From: Pseudazoarcus sp963975885
GTDB taxonomy: Bacteria > Pseudomonadota > Gammaproteobacteria > Burkholderiales > Rhodocyclaceae
Assembly: GCA_963975885.1 (NCBI GenBank)
Contig: CAXBIS010000001.1
Span: 124,001 to 188,000 of the forward strand
Reading direction: 5' to 3'
Length of the DNA stretch: 64,000 nucleotides
Below are positions 45,628 to 53,322 of this stretch, one piece after another. The notes below the pieces were generated by a model. That model saw only the letters and a program-made list of their open reading frames with translations, did no database searches and was not told where the DNA came from. The position numbers and the translations under genes are program-made. Position 1 is the first letter of the stretch, and every line of letters begins with the position of its first letter.

Positions 45628-45786
45628 ATGTCCATCGGCACGATTCTTCTCATCATTCTGGTTCTGATCCTGCTCGGCACCATCCCCACCTGGCCCCACA
45701 GCCGCGGATGGGGTTACGGCCCCAGCGGCGGCCTCGGCCTGATCGTCGTCATCCTGCTTGTGCTGGTCCTGCTCGGGAAGATCTAG
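45628..45786 (+). CDS. DUF3309 small membrane protein
   Basis: 52 residues: hydrophobic helix (3-18), a glycine/tryptophan loop TWPHSRGWGYGPSGG, and a second helix ending LLGKI. This is the DUF3309 pattern. ATG preceded by CCGGAGG. Function unknown. About 250 bp with no gene precede it. Confidence 0.85.
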   Translation: MSIGTILLIILVLILLGTIPTWPHSRGWGYGPSGGLGLIVVILLVLVLLGKI

Positions 45787-45836
45787 CGGCTCACGTATAC
45801 ATAATGGCCCAATCGCATTGCGCGGGAGGCTACTTT

Positions 45837-45959
45837 GTGAAAATAACGCAAAGTCCTTCGGGCAGGCACGCGTTACTCGAGTGCGCGGAAAAGTGGAGGG
45901 TTGCCCCGCTCGCGAAGCTTGCTGGGCTGTTTGATGCGGTCGCTCGCCGGGCCGGATGA
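45837..45959 (+). CDS. Possible 40-aa small protein
   Basis: GTG with GGGAGG six bases upstream opens a 40-residue frame MKITQSPSGRHALL...FDAVARRAG. Composition is protein-like but no family recognised. It lies at the edge of the AT-richer islet and may be a truncated gene end. Confidence 0.35.
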   Translation: MKITQSPSGRHALLECAEKWRVAPLAKLAGLFDAVARRAG

Positions 45960-46002
45960 CCAAGTTGTCACCCGAGCGCGGAGAAAATGAGCCGTTCACA
46001 TA

Positions 46003-46329
46003 GTGGTACGTCGAGTTGTTCAATCGGCCATTAAGCGATGGGCGCTATGTGTGAGATACCGCGAACAGCTATCTGCCCAGCGCTCTTCAAAATGGTCTTT
46101 CTCGCGCTTCGACCCAGAGTCGAAGCGAACTGCAAAGATTTGGATTGGTCCAACTTCTCTTTGTAATCCCAACGCGAGCTACCGCTGGTATCCGGTATGG
46201 CCACCGAATGAGTTCTTTGCGTATATGTGTCTGCAGATCGCTAACCTTAGCGACTTTTCTCCTGGTGTTATCGGTGTTCGAACGACAAATCAATTAGAGA
46301 ATTTGGCCGAATCTGTATCGATCAGTTGA
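46003..46329 (+). CDS. Hypothetical frame, weak support
   Basis: A 108-codon frame in AT-richer DNA with no clear ribosome-binding site. It encodes a Trp/Ser/Arg-rich sequence (FAYMCLQIANLS, GVIGVRTTNQLE) and contains the 9-bp inverted repeat at 46105-46127. No family recognised. It may be a remnant; kept only because nothing better covers the stretch. Confidence 0.2.
   Translation: MVRRVVQSAIKRWALCVRYREQLSAQRSSKWSFSRFDPESKRTAKIWIGPTSLCNPNASYRWYPVWPPNEFFAYMCLQIANLSDFSPGVIGVRTTNQLENLAESVSIS
46105..46127. repeat. Perfect 9-bp inverted repeat
   Basis: CGCTTCGAC - CCAGA - GTCGAAGCG. A tight hairpin of GC character inside AT-richer islet DNA. No T-run. Its role is unknown. Confidence 0.6.
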
Positions 46330-46568
46330 GATCGCACAGCGCTCTCCGCTGCGCGTTTAGCACGGATGTCTTTTATGTCACATCCTGCGCTCAAGAGCAG
46401 GGCTGACATGGCGAAGAGGAATCTTATCGAAGTATTCATTCAGTTCTGGATAAGAGTTATAGATTCTGGTGCATCGCCATGGGTTTGGAAGGCGCATAGC
46501 TTGCGCCATTCTTTCTGAAGAGCCCCGCTGGGAGCGATTGAGAATCGTATTTTGCGGATATTCTGATC
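46330..46568. other. No supported gene in this stretch
   Basis: About 240 bp of AT-richer islet sequence between a weak frame and the cysteine-cluster membrane gene. Short frames occur on both strands but none has a ribosome-binding site or a recognisable product. Confidence 0.4.
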
Positions 46569-46970
46569 CTATGGGATGAAATGTGCTCCACATCTTAGGC
46601 ACCTGAATGTTCGCTGCCAGCGTTGATTCGTGAGGTGTGATGGATATCGTCCGGCCATTCCGTACATGAGTGCCGCTATGAGAACGACCATTGGAACGAC
46701 CCAGATCGGCCAGTCAAGCACGACTGCCAAAACTATGGTTGGCCAACCTATGGCACCCCAGTTCGGCGCGCTTGGGGGCGCCGCGTTGCTCGAGATCCGA
46801 CTGAATGAAGTTGTTAGATTGGACGACTTTCCTGCCCCAATGCTTCCTGATAGCGATGACCATATTGAGTTTCGGTCTGTGTGACTGATCCGCTCTCCAG
46901 TCTCGTAAATTATCTGGAGCGATTTTGTGTGCGTTGATCCACAGCATGGGCAATTGCAGTTAATCGTCAC
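46569..46970 (-). CDS. Cysteine-cluster membrane protein, unknown (cassette gene 3)
   Basis: 133 residues, GTG start behind GAGGTAGAGG. N-terminal cysteine cluster CNCPCC (5-10), a Ser-rich linker, a hydrophobic region about 77-107 able to form one long or two short membrane helices, and a C-terminal CLRC pair (124-127) that could complete a zinc ribbon. The two cysteine groups could bind one metal if both ends lie on the same side. Starts 5 bp after the upstream gene's stop. Function unknown. Confidence 0.6.
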   Translation of the reverse strand: MTINCNCPCCGSTHTKSLQIIYETGERISHTDRNSIWSSLSGSIGAGKSSNLTTSFSRISSNAAPPSAPNWGAIGWPTIVLAVVLDWPIWVVPMVVLIAALMYGMAGRYPSHLTNQRWQRTFRCLRCGAHFIP

Positions 46971-46975
46971 AGCCT

Positions 46976-47182
46976 CTACCTCTTCTTTGTTCCGGCTCGA
47001 AGTATGCTTCGAGTAAAGGAAACTAAGACTACGCTCGCTATCGCCGTGATCATGATTCCGGCCTTTGCAAGCCACACCGCTGCACTTGAGATGGACATTG
47101 CCGTGGCAGAGAGGCGGTCGAAGCACTCCGTCATCGATGAGGTTCGCTTGATCTGTCCGAGAACTGAGGTGGGGGATGGCAT
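46976..47182 (-). CDS. 68-aa single-pass membrane protein, unknown (cassette gene 2)
   Basis: Begins at an ATG 10 bp after the stop of the HTH gene. Polar N-terminus with a Cys at 20, one hydrophobic helix (about 33-57, AAVWLAKAGIMITAIASVVLV), and a basic C-terminal tail RAGTKKR. Tight spacing on both sides argues that it is a real operon member rather than a chance frame. Confidence 0.55.
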   Translation of the reverse strand: MPSPTSVLGQIKRTSSMTECFDRLSATAMSISSAAVWLAKAGIMITAIASVVLVSFTRSILRAGTKKR

Positions 47183-47192
47183 TGGGTGCTTT

Positions 47193-47780
47193 CTAGTTTT
47201 CTGTTCTACGAAAAAAAAGGGCTGCAGAAACATCGTTGCGATCGGCCGAGATCGCCTTGGATTCGAAATCTTGAGGGTTTCTCGTGAACAGCATCAGCTC
47301 GAAGCGGCCCTTGTACTCCCATTGATTGGTAGCGAGTTTAAGGAAGACGGGGATGTCTCCGCCCTGGGCGGCTAGTTTCTCTGCTTTTCCAAGTATTCGA
47401 GGGCTGTTTCCTACGAGGATGCACTCCGGGGCGTCCGGGTTCATGGTCTTGGTAAAGCAGCCGCACAAGATTGTCTGTTTGCTTTGAGGGAGATATGTTC
47501 CGCTTTTGGCGTCTCCGCCAAATGTTGTGCAAATGAAGTCGTGGGTATAAACCGTGCCAATTCGTAGGCTGTCAATTTCGTTCATGTCGCTCTCCCTGGA
47601 TAGATTGTTCTTCAGAAGCCACGTCTCAACATCTGCTTTGTCCCAGATCGGACCGCAAGCTAGAACTGCAAGAGGCCGCGGAAACGATGGGTCCCTTTTG
47701 ATCCAGTTGCTAACGGCTGACCGACTGATGGACGCCAGTTCGGCAACTTCGGTGATTCCTGCGAGTTTCATGATTGGCAT
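47193..47780 (-). CDS. HTH protein with SRA/PUA-like C-terminal domain (cassette gene 1)
   Basis: 195 residues. Residues 8-57 form an AlpA/XRE-like helix-turn-helix (VAELASISRSAVSNWIKRD). Residues 72-195 resemble by eye the SRA-like domain of ScoMcrA-type enzymes: GTVYTHDFICTTFGG, a central cysteine-rich strand (TILCGCF), WEYKGRFEL and a final VSAALFF strand. No nuclease motif. SRA domains read modified cytosines or phosphorothioates; here that is inference. ATG at 47778-47780 has no ribosome-binding site and lies 16 bp from the predicted -10; a second ATG is at 47771. The promoter carries an inverted repeat, so self-repression is likely. Confidence 0.6.
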   Translation of the reverse strand: MPIMKLAGITEVAELASISRSAVSNWIKRDPSFPRPLAVLACGPIWDKADVETWLLKNNLSRESDMNEIDSLRIGTVYTHDFICTTFGGDAKSGTYLPQSKQTILCGCFTKTMNPDAPECILVGNSPRILGKAEKLAAQGGDIPVFLKLATNQWEYKGRFELMLFTRNPQDFESKAISADRNDVSAALFFRRTEN

Positions 47781-47795
47781 CTACGTGTGATGTGC

Positions 47796-47828
47796 GTTCA
47801 CAGTACCTTTTGCTGTGAACTGTGTCAA
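47796..47828 (-). promoter_or_regulatory. Consensus promoter with inverted-repeat operator
   Basis: Minus strand: TTGACA (47823-47828), 17-bp spacer, TACTGT (47800-47805). A perfect inverted repeat GTTCACAG-N9-CTGTGAAC (47796-47820) covers the spacer and the -10, so a bound dimer would block RNA polymerase. The first gene of the cassette encodes a helix-turn-helix protein, the obvious candidate binder. Confidence 0.8.
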
Positions 47829-48172
47829 CCTGAGTTTACTTGTCGGGAATGCAAGCCGGTCGCATCAGATAACCAGGTGTTGCGTAGGCGCGGCATGGCA
47901 CCGCTTACAGGGTGCGGGAGAAGTCGAACGAGCCGGTCGTGATGACGCGTTGGCTCAAGCCAAGCGCAAGGCCAAGCTTGGTGACGTGAATATTGCAGTT
48001 ATCGTCGCCGCGCAGTGTTACTGGTGCATAACGCATATCCGCTATGCGTGTGTTGGGGGGGCATATGCCGCGAAGGATGCGTTGAGCCGCTCAATTTGAC
48101 GTTCCGTTTCGGCGAGCGAATTTCACGTCTTGTACGTACGCACAGTCTGTCTCGCGACGAGTCGTCGGCACT
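47829..48172. other. Gene-free stretch with a 7-bp dyad
   Basis: 344 bp between the cassette promoter and lutC. No supported gene. Contains ACGCATA-TCCGC-TATGCGT at 48031-48049 and a run of seven G at 48055-48061. It could be a terminator-less end of the islet or an attachment-site remnant; neither is shown. Confidence 0.4.
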
Positions 48173-48808
48173 TCAGCCGACCAGAATCACATGCACCCGC
48201 CGCGGCCCATGTGCGCCGAGCTGGATGGTCTGTTCGACGTCTGCGGTGCGTGACGGCCCTGAAACAATGTTGGTGGCGCGGGGCATACCTGTGTCGCGGT
48301 TTCGCAACACGGTCCAGGCATCTTCGAAGCGGGCGACGATCTGCTTCGCTTCCAGCACGACGATGTGATCGTCGGGGACGAAGTTGTGGGTGATGGGGTT
48401 GTCGGGGCCGGAGGCGAAGACCAGGCTGCCGGTTTCCGCCACGGCTGCAAAGCAGGTGGTCAGCGACAAGGCCTCGTCGATGCCGGCCGGGTCGTGGTGC
48501 TTCTTCCAGCCGCGCGGCCACTTGAGTTCGCGCAGCGCGCCGCCGACCGCGATCTTCTTCTTCAGGTCGTGTGCGGCGCGGTAGGCCTCGACGGCGGCGA
48601 CGATCTGTTCCCGGCTGTCGATGCGCGCGACGGTGCCGGAGCGGCTTTCGAACTTGCGTTTGAACCGTTCCACCGGGTCCTCGTCCTGTGCAGGGCGGGT
48701 ATGGGCCGGAATGCGCGCGTCGAGTTCGGCGCGCTGCGCGTCGTCGAGCGCGCCGCGCCCGAGCGAGGTGCGCACGGCGCCGAGGATGGCTTCGCGGGCG
48801 CTCGTCAT
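48173..48808 (-). CDS. lutC: LutC, L-lactate utilization protein
   Basis: 211 residues, LUD (DUF162) domain. TSAREAILGAVRTSLGR, KKIAVGGALRELKW, CFAAVAETGSLVFASGPDN, DDHIVVLEAKQIV and SGPSRTADVEQTIQLGAHGPRRVHVIL are the family blocks. Third subunit of the LutABC L-lactate dehydrogenase. Overlaps lutB by 4 bp. Confidence 0.94.
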   Translation of the reverse strand: MTSAREAILGAVRTSLGRGALDDAQRAELDARIPAHTRPAQDEDPVERFKRKFESRSGTVARIDSREQIVAAVEAYRAAHDLKKKIAVGGALRELKWPRGWKKHHDPAGIDEALSLTTCFAAVAETGSLVFASGPDNPITHNFVPDDHIVVLEAKQIVARFEDAWTVLRNRDTGMPRATNIVSGPSRTADVEQTIQLGAHGPRRVHVILVG

Positions 48809-50214
48809 TTCTGTCCCCTTCTGGCTTTCCATTGGTCGATGAAGGTCTTGCCGGCCGGTGCGGGCAGGTCGCGCGTGTCGGTCCAGCCGGCGGCGAACGG
48901 CATGCGGCGGATACGCCCCTTCGTACGGCCGGCCAGCGCGAGTGCGCGCGTGGCGATGCGCTCGCCGAAGTGGTAGAGCTTGGGGCGCGTCGCGACGAAG
49001 CGCCACAGCGCCAGCGCGTGGCGCTGCGTGGGGGGCGAGAGTTCGCGCTGATGCTGCATGTGGCGCAGCTCGCGCAGCAGGTCGGGCAGTGGAATCTTGA
49101 CCGGGCATACCGAGGCGCAGCGGCCGTTGAGCGTGCACGCGTTGGGCAGGTCGTAGGAGTTGTCCAGGCCCTTGATCAGCGGGGTGAGTACCGAGCCCAT
49201 CGGCCCCGGATAGACCCAGCCGTAGGCGTGGCCGCCGACCGAGCCGTACACCGGGCAGTGGTTCATGCACGCGCCGCAGCGGATGCAGCGCAGCATTTCG
49301 CGAAAACGCCCGCCCAGCATCTTCGAGCGGCCGTTGTCGACGAGCACCACGTGGTATTCCTCGGGGCCGTCGATGTCGCCCTTGCGGCGCGGACCGGTCG
49401 AGAAGGTGGTGTAGGTTTCGGTCTCCTGGCCGGTGGCGCTGCGCGCGAGCAGGCGCAGCAGCAGCGTGGCGTCGTCGAGCGTGGGCACGACCTTCTCGAT
49501 GCTCGAGGTGACGATATGCACCTTCGCCAGCGTCTGCGTAAGGTCACCGTTGCCCTCGTTGGTGACGATCACCGACGAGCCGGTCTCGGCGATCAGGAAG
49601 TTGCCGCCGGTGATGCCCACGTCGGCCGCGAAGAACTTGCCGCGCAGCATCTCGCGCGCCTCGTTGACCAGATCCGGTACCGAGGTCTTGGGCGGGCGGT
49701 CGTGGTGCGCGGCGAACAGTTCGGTGATCTGCTTCTTGGTCTTGTGTACGGCGGGCGCGATGATGTGCGAGGGTGGCTCCTCGGCGAGCTGGATGATGTA
49801 CTCGCCCAGATCGGTCTCGACCACCTCCATGCCGTTGGCGATCAGCGCCTCGTTCAGGCCGATCTCCTCGGAGATCATGGACTTGCCCTTGGTCACCGTC
49901 TTCGCGTCGTGACGCTTGCAGATTTCGAGCACGATGCGCCGCGCCTCGGCCGCGTCGCGCGCCCAGTGCACGTGACCGCCGGCGGCCGTGACCGCCGCCT
50001 CGTACTTCTCGAGGTAGTGGTCGAGGTGTTCCAGGATGTGGTTCTTCAGCCCCTTGGCTTCCTCGCGCAACTGCTCGAACTCGGGCAGTTCAGCCGCGCG
50101 CGCGGCGCGCGTGCCGATGAAGCCGTCGCGCGCGCGGTCGAGCGCGCTCTGCAGGTTGGCGTCGTGGATCGCGAAGACCGAGCGTTGCTTGAACTCGCGG
50201 GAACGAATCTCCAT
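48805..50214 (-). CDS. lutB: LutB, iron-sulfur LUD protein
   Basis: 469 residues. An N-terminal LUD domain (about 75-300) with TKGKSMISEEIGLN and ADVGITGGNFLIAETGS, then two 4Fe-4S motifs CIRCGACMNHCPVYG and CTLNGRCASVCPVKIPLPD. Electron-transfer core of the complex. Begins with a 1-bp stop/start overlap on lutA (TAATG). Confidence 0.95.
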   Translation of the reverse strand: MEIRSREFKQRSVFAIHDANLQSALDRARDGFIGTRAARAAELPEFEQLREEAKGLKNHILEHLDHYLEKYEAAVTAAGGHVHWARDAAEARRIVLEICKRHDAKTVTKGKSMISEEIGLNEALIANGMEVVETDLGEYIIQLAEEPPSHIIAPAVHKTKKQITELFAAHHDRPPKTSVPDLVNEAREMLRGKFFAADVGITGGNFLIAETGSSVIVTNEGNGDLTQTLAKVHIVTSSIEKVVPTLDDATLLLRLLARSATGQETETYTTFSTGPRRKGDIDGPEEYHVVLVDNGRSKMLGGRFREMLRCIRCGACMNHCPVYGSVGGHAYGWVYPGPMGSVLTPLIKGLDNSYDLPNACTLNGRCASVCPVKIPLPDLLRELRHMQHQRELSPPTQRHALALWRFVATRPKLYHFGERIATRALALAGRTKGRIRRMPFAAGWTDTRDLPAPAGKTFIDQWKARRGQK

Positions 50215-51041
50215 TACTTGCCCTCCCCGCGACGTTCGGCGATGCCCGGGCCGCTGGCCATGCCGGCCAGCACCTCGGCGACGTGATACACGCGCAGCGG
50301 CGCATTGATGCGCTTGAGGCGTCCGGCGATGTTCATCAGACAGCCCAGGTCGCCGCCGAGCAGCACCTCGGCGCCGGTGTCGAGCGCGTTGCGGATCTTG
50401 TCGTCGACCATCTTTGTGGAGATTTCGGGGTACTTCACGCAGAAGGTGCCGCCGAAGCCGCAGCACACCTCGGTGTCTTCCATCTCGCGCAGCTTGAGGC
50501 CGTCGACTTCGGCGAGCAGCGCACGCGGCTGACCCTTGATGCCCAGTCCGCGCAAGCCGGAGCAAGAGTCGTGGTAGGTCGCGGCGTGGGCGAAGCGCGC
50601 GCCCTCCGGGATCTTCGCCCCGAGTACGTCGTGCAGGAAGGCGGTCAGTTCCCAGCTCTTGGCTGCGAGGCGCTCGGCGCGCTCGCGCCAGGGCGCGTCG
50701 TCCGCGAACAGCACCGGGTAGTCATGGCGGATGGTCGCCATGCACGAGCCGGAAGGGCCGACCACGTATTCGAAGTTCTCGAAGGTCTCGATGACCTGGC
50801 GCGCGAGTGCGCGTGCCGAGTCGGAGTCGCCGCTGTTGTAGCCGGGCTGGCCGCAACAGGTCTGCGCGTCGGGCACCTCGACCTGACAGCCGGCCTCTTC
50901 GAGCAGCTTGACGCTGGCAAAGCCTACGCTCGGGCGAAAGACGTTCATCAGACAGGTGGCGAACAGGCCGACGCGCGGGCGGGTGGCCTTTCTGGCCGTG
51001 TCCTCGCTCGTGGTGTCGGCGGTGCTGCGGGTGTCGGACAT
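50214..51041 (-). CDS. lutA: LutA, CCG-domain (Fe-S) protein
   Basis: 275 residues. Two cysteine-rich CCG repeats: LFATCLMNVFRP...CCGQPGYNSGD and YHDSCSGLRGLG...CCGFGGTFCVK, the heterodisulfide-reductase-like fold of GlcF/LutA. Starts MSDTRS at 51041. Together with LutB and LutC it oxidises L-lactate to pyruvate. No lldR/lutR regulator or lactate permease adjacent. Confidence 0.95.
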   Translation of the reverse strand: MSDTRSTADTTSEDTARKATRPRVGLFATCLMNVFRPSVGFASVKLLEEAGCQVEVPDAQTCCGQPGYNSGDSDSARALARQVIETFENFEYVVGPSGSCMATIRHDYPVLFADDAPWRERAERLAAKSWELTAFLHDVLGAKIPEGARFAHAATYHDSCSGLRGLGIKGQPRALLAEVDGLKLREMEDTEVCCGFGGTFCVKYPEISTKMVDDKIRNALDTGAEVLLGGDLGCLMNIAGRLKRINAPLRVYHVAEVLAGMASGPGIAERRGEGK

Positions 51042-51121
51042 GGTGCGCTCCGGGGTGCGGGGATGTTCGCCGCAGTGTAGCAAGAGCGCCCGTGCGGCGA
51101 ATCCGTGATTGTCCGCAGGGC

Positions 51122-51643
51122 TCAGCCGCGTCGCCGTATGCCGATGCGCCGGCCGATGTGGTCGTCGGGCGGCAGGCCGGCATGCGCAGCGGCGAGCGCG
51201 TCGAGCCGCGTCGTGATCTCGGGCGGGAAGGGCGCGGAGCGGCGTGCACGCAGGTCGATGTGCATGGTGATCGATTCGTTGGTCGCGGCCAGCCAGCCTT
51301 GCTCGGCGTGATGCATCGAATGCAGCAGATGGATGCGCTTGTGGTCGTGGTCGACGAGTCGCGTGCGCACCTCGTAGGGCGCGTGCGGGCGCAGTTCGCG
51401 GTCGTAGGTCAGGTGCATCTCGAGTGCGAAGGTGGAGCACTGCGTGCGGCGGATGTATTCGGCGTTCTTGCCCAGCATCGCCAGGAAGCGGTCGGTGGCG
51501 CGGTCGAAGATCAGCAGGTAGTAGGCCACGTTCATGTGACCGTTGTGGTCCAGCCATTCGTCGAGCACGTGTCCTTCGGCGCTGACCAGTGGCTCGGCGG
51601 GGAAGGTGTCCAGCGGTTCGATCTGGGCGGGGCTCGTGGTCAT
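51122..51643 (-). CDS. Hot-dog fold thioesterase
   Basis: 173 residues. DEWLDHNGHMNVAYYLLIFDRATDR (seen as DHNGHMN plus following strand) is the active-site segment of YbgC/carnitine-type thioesterases; VRTRLVDHDHKRIHLLHSMHHAEQGWLAATNES continues the hot-dog helix and strands. Acyl-CoA substrate unknown, possibly carnitine-type. Starts 2 bp inside the stop of the DUF502 gene (ATGA), so coupled. Confidence 0.85.
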   Translation of the reverse strand: MTTSPAQIEPLDTFPAEPLVSAEGHVLDEWLDHNGHMNVAYYLLIFDRATDRFLAMLGKNAEYIRRTQCSTFALEMHLTYDRELRPHAPYEVRTRLVDHDHKRIHLLHSMHHAEQGWLAATNESITMHIDLRARRSAPFPPEITTRLDALAAAHAGLPPDDHIGRRIGIRRRG

Positions 51644-52290
51644 GCCTTGGATTGTTCGCTTGCGGTTTTGACGGCTTCGGGGCGGCTGACCTTCTTGCGC
51701 TGGTTGCCGATTCCGGTGACGCCTGCGGTGAGGATGAAGCGCATCGCCTCGTCCATGGTGATGTCGAGTTCGCGCACGTTCGCCCGCGGCACGACCGCGG
51801 TGTAGCCGCCGATCATGTAGCTCATCGGCAGATAGACGAGCACGCTGTCCTCGTCGCCGAAGTTCCGCGGCATGCGGTTGCGGTCGGTCTGGGTGACCAG
51901 GCCCACCACCTCCAGGCCGTTCTCGGGCAGCTTCACCGCCACCACCTGACGGAAGTCCTTCTTGCGCATCGGCGAGAAGTACTCGAAGAAGTCGCGAATG
52001 GTCGGGTAGATGCTGCGCACGATGGGCAGTTTCTGGAACAGTGTCTCGCCGTACTCGAACAGGCGCTGCATCACGTAGGTGTGCATCAGCAGGCCGACGA
52101 CGAAACACAGCACCAGCCCGATCGCCACACCCAGGCCCGGCTGGTAGATGCCGTCCGGTAGCACCGCGAGCAGACGTCGCCCGAGCAGGTTCTCCGCCGA
52201 CACGACCAGCCACCACAGCAGGTAGATGGTCAGCGTGACCGGCAGGATCGTGATCAGGCCGGTGAGGATGTTGCGGGTGATGACGCCCAT
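51640..52290 (-). CDS. DUF502 membrane protein
   Basis: 216 residues. Two membrane helices (about 10-30 and 55-75) around WWLVVSAENLLGRRLLAVLP, then a soluble domain with FQKLPIVRSIYPTIRDFFEYFS, VYLPMSYMIGGYTAVVPRANVRELDITMDEAMRF. DUF502 proteins are conserved in many bacteria and plants with undefined function. Coupled to the thioesterase gene. Confidence 0.9.
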   Translation of the reverse strand: MGVITRNILTGLITILPVTLTIYLLWWLVVSAENLLGRRLLAVLPDGIYQPGLGVAIGLVLCFVVGLLMHTYVMQRLFEYGETLFQKLPIVRSIYPTIRDFFEYFSPMRKKDFRQVVAVKLPENGLEVVGLVTQTDRNRMPRNFGDEDSVLVYLPMSYMIGGYTAVVPRANVRELDITMDEAMRFILTAGVTGIGNQRKKVSRPEAVKTASEQSKA

Positions 52291-52458
52291 GGTCGTAGCG
52301 GTCCTGTGAAGATCGGTGCGCTGCACTGCGCAATGACGATTGTGCAACAAATGGCGCACGCTGCGCACGGCGGGTTTGCCCGGTTATCGGCGATCGGTGA
52401 CACTTGTCGCCATGCCCGCGCATGCCGCGCCTTCCGTCCGTTGGTCACAGGGGTTTGC

Positions 52459-53232
52459 ATGAAGGTTTCCCGAACCGTTCCAGCGCTTTGCGGCGCAGTC
52501 CTGGCGATGGCCGGCAACGCTCCGTCCATGGCGGCGGACGACGCCTATGTGCGCGTCGGCGTCGCTGCCGAATGGTCGCGCGATGCGCATTTTCGCGACC
52601 GCAACTGTTCCGCCACCGCGCCGCCGGCGCTGTTCGGCTGCGGGCCGGGCAGGGACGGACGTGCGCTGGGCGCGCGCGGGGACTTCGGCAATGGACATGC
52701 GCTCGATGTAGCCGTCGGTCGGCGCTTCTCGCCTGTGCTGCGCGGCGAGTTGCTGCTCACCCATCGGCGCGGTTTCGACTTCGACGGGCAGGCCAATTTT
52801 CTGAATGTCGCCGGGCCGCAGCCGGTCGGCGGCAGCCTGCGCTCGACTGCGCTGTTCGCGGCAGGCTACGTGGATCTCGCGCCCATCGGCCGCGTACAGC
52901 CCTTCGTCGGCGCCGGATTGGGGCTGGTGCACAACCGCGTTGGCCGCATGCGCTATGGTTTTCCGGGGCTGGGTGCGAACGCGTCGACGACGGTCTCCGG
53001 CGGCAGCCACACCGGTTTCGCGTGGATGGCCGCGGCAGGTGTCAACATCGCCCTTGATGAAGACTGGAGCGTCGACGTGGCCTGGCGTTACGCGGATCTG
53101 GGCCGCGTACGCAGCGACCATGGCGACGCGACCATCGTGCGTTCGTCCGGGAGCTTCGACCTCGATATCGCCGGCACGCGCGCGCGGCTGCGCACTCATG
53201 GCCTGTCGTTGGGGCTGCGCCGCAGCTTCTGA
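52459..53232 (+). CDS. Outer-membrane beta-barrel protein
   Basis: 257 residues. Signal peptide 1-25 (SMAADD). Mature part of alternating amphipathic strands, eight-strand OmpA/OmpW-like barrel: VRVGVAAEWSRDAHF, LDVAVGRRFSPVLRGELLL, VQPFVGAGLGLVHN, GVNIALDEDWSVDVAWRYADLG. Ends in Phe (LRRSF), the BAM-recognition residue. Function unknown. ATG after AGGGG; terminator 27 bp downstream. Confidence 0.85.
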   Translation: MKVSRTVPALCGAVLAMAGNAPSMAADDAYVRVGVAAEWSRDAHFRDRNCSATAPPALFGCGPGRDGRALGARGDFGNGHALDVAVGRRFSPVLRGELLLTHRRGFDFDGQANFLNVAGPQPVGGSLRSTALFAAGYVDLAPIGRVQPFVGAGLGLVHNRVGRMRYGFPGLGANASTTVSGGSHTGFAWMAAAGVNIALDEDWSVDVAWRYADLGRVRSDHGDATIVRSSGSFDLDIAGTRARLRTHGLSLGLRRSF

Positions 53233-53259
53233 TCGCGTTGCAGGGGCCCCACAACAAAA

Positions 53260-53286
53260 AAAGCCCCGGGGATTGCCCGGGGCTTT
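53260..53286. terminator. Bidirectional rho-independent terminator
   Basis: AAAGCCCCGGG - GATTG - CCCGGGGCTTT, with A-run on one side and T-rich end on the other, between the convergent barrel and Nramp-like genes. Confidence 0.93.
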
Positions 53287-53322
53287 CTCATGCGTGGCAG
53301 GGCGGGTGGCCCTGCGTCGGCA

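Noticed and set aside
45837..45905. Resemblance to a GEMM c-di-GMP riboswitch (ACGCAAAG text)
   Set aside because: Only the short motif matches; the paired P1/P2 helices and tetraloop receptor are not found.
46105..46127. Integron attC site
   Set aside because: The inverted repeat lacks RYYYAAC/GTTRRRY cores, and there is no integrase gene in the window.
47815..48099. 94-codon plus-strand frame beside the cassette promoter
   Set aside because: No ribosome-binding site, begins inside the operator/-35 region of the opposite strand, and no domain recognised.
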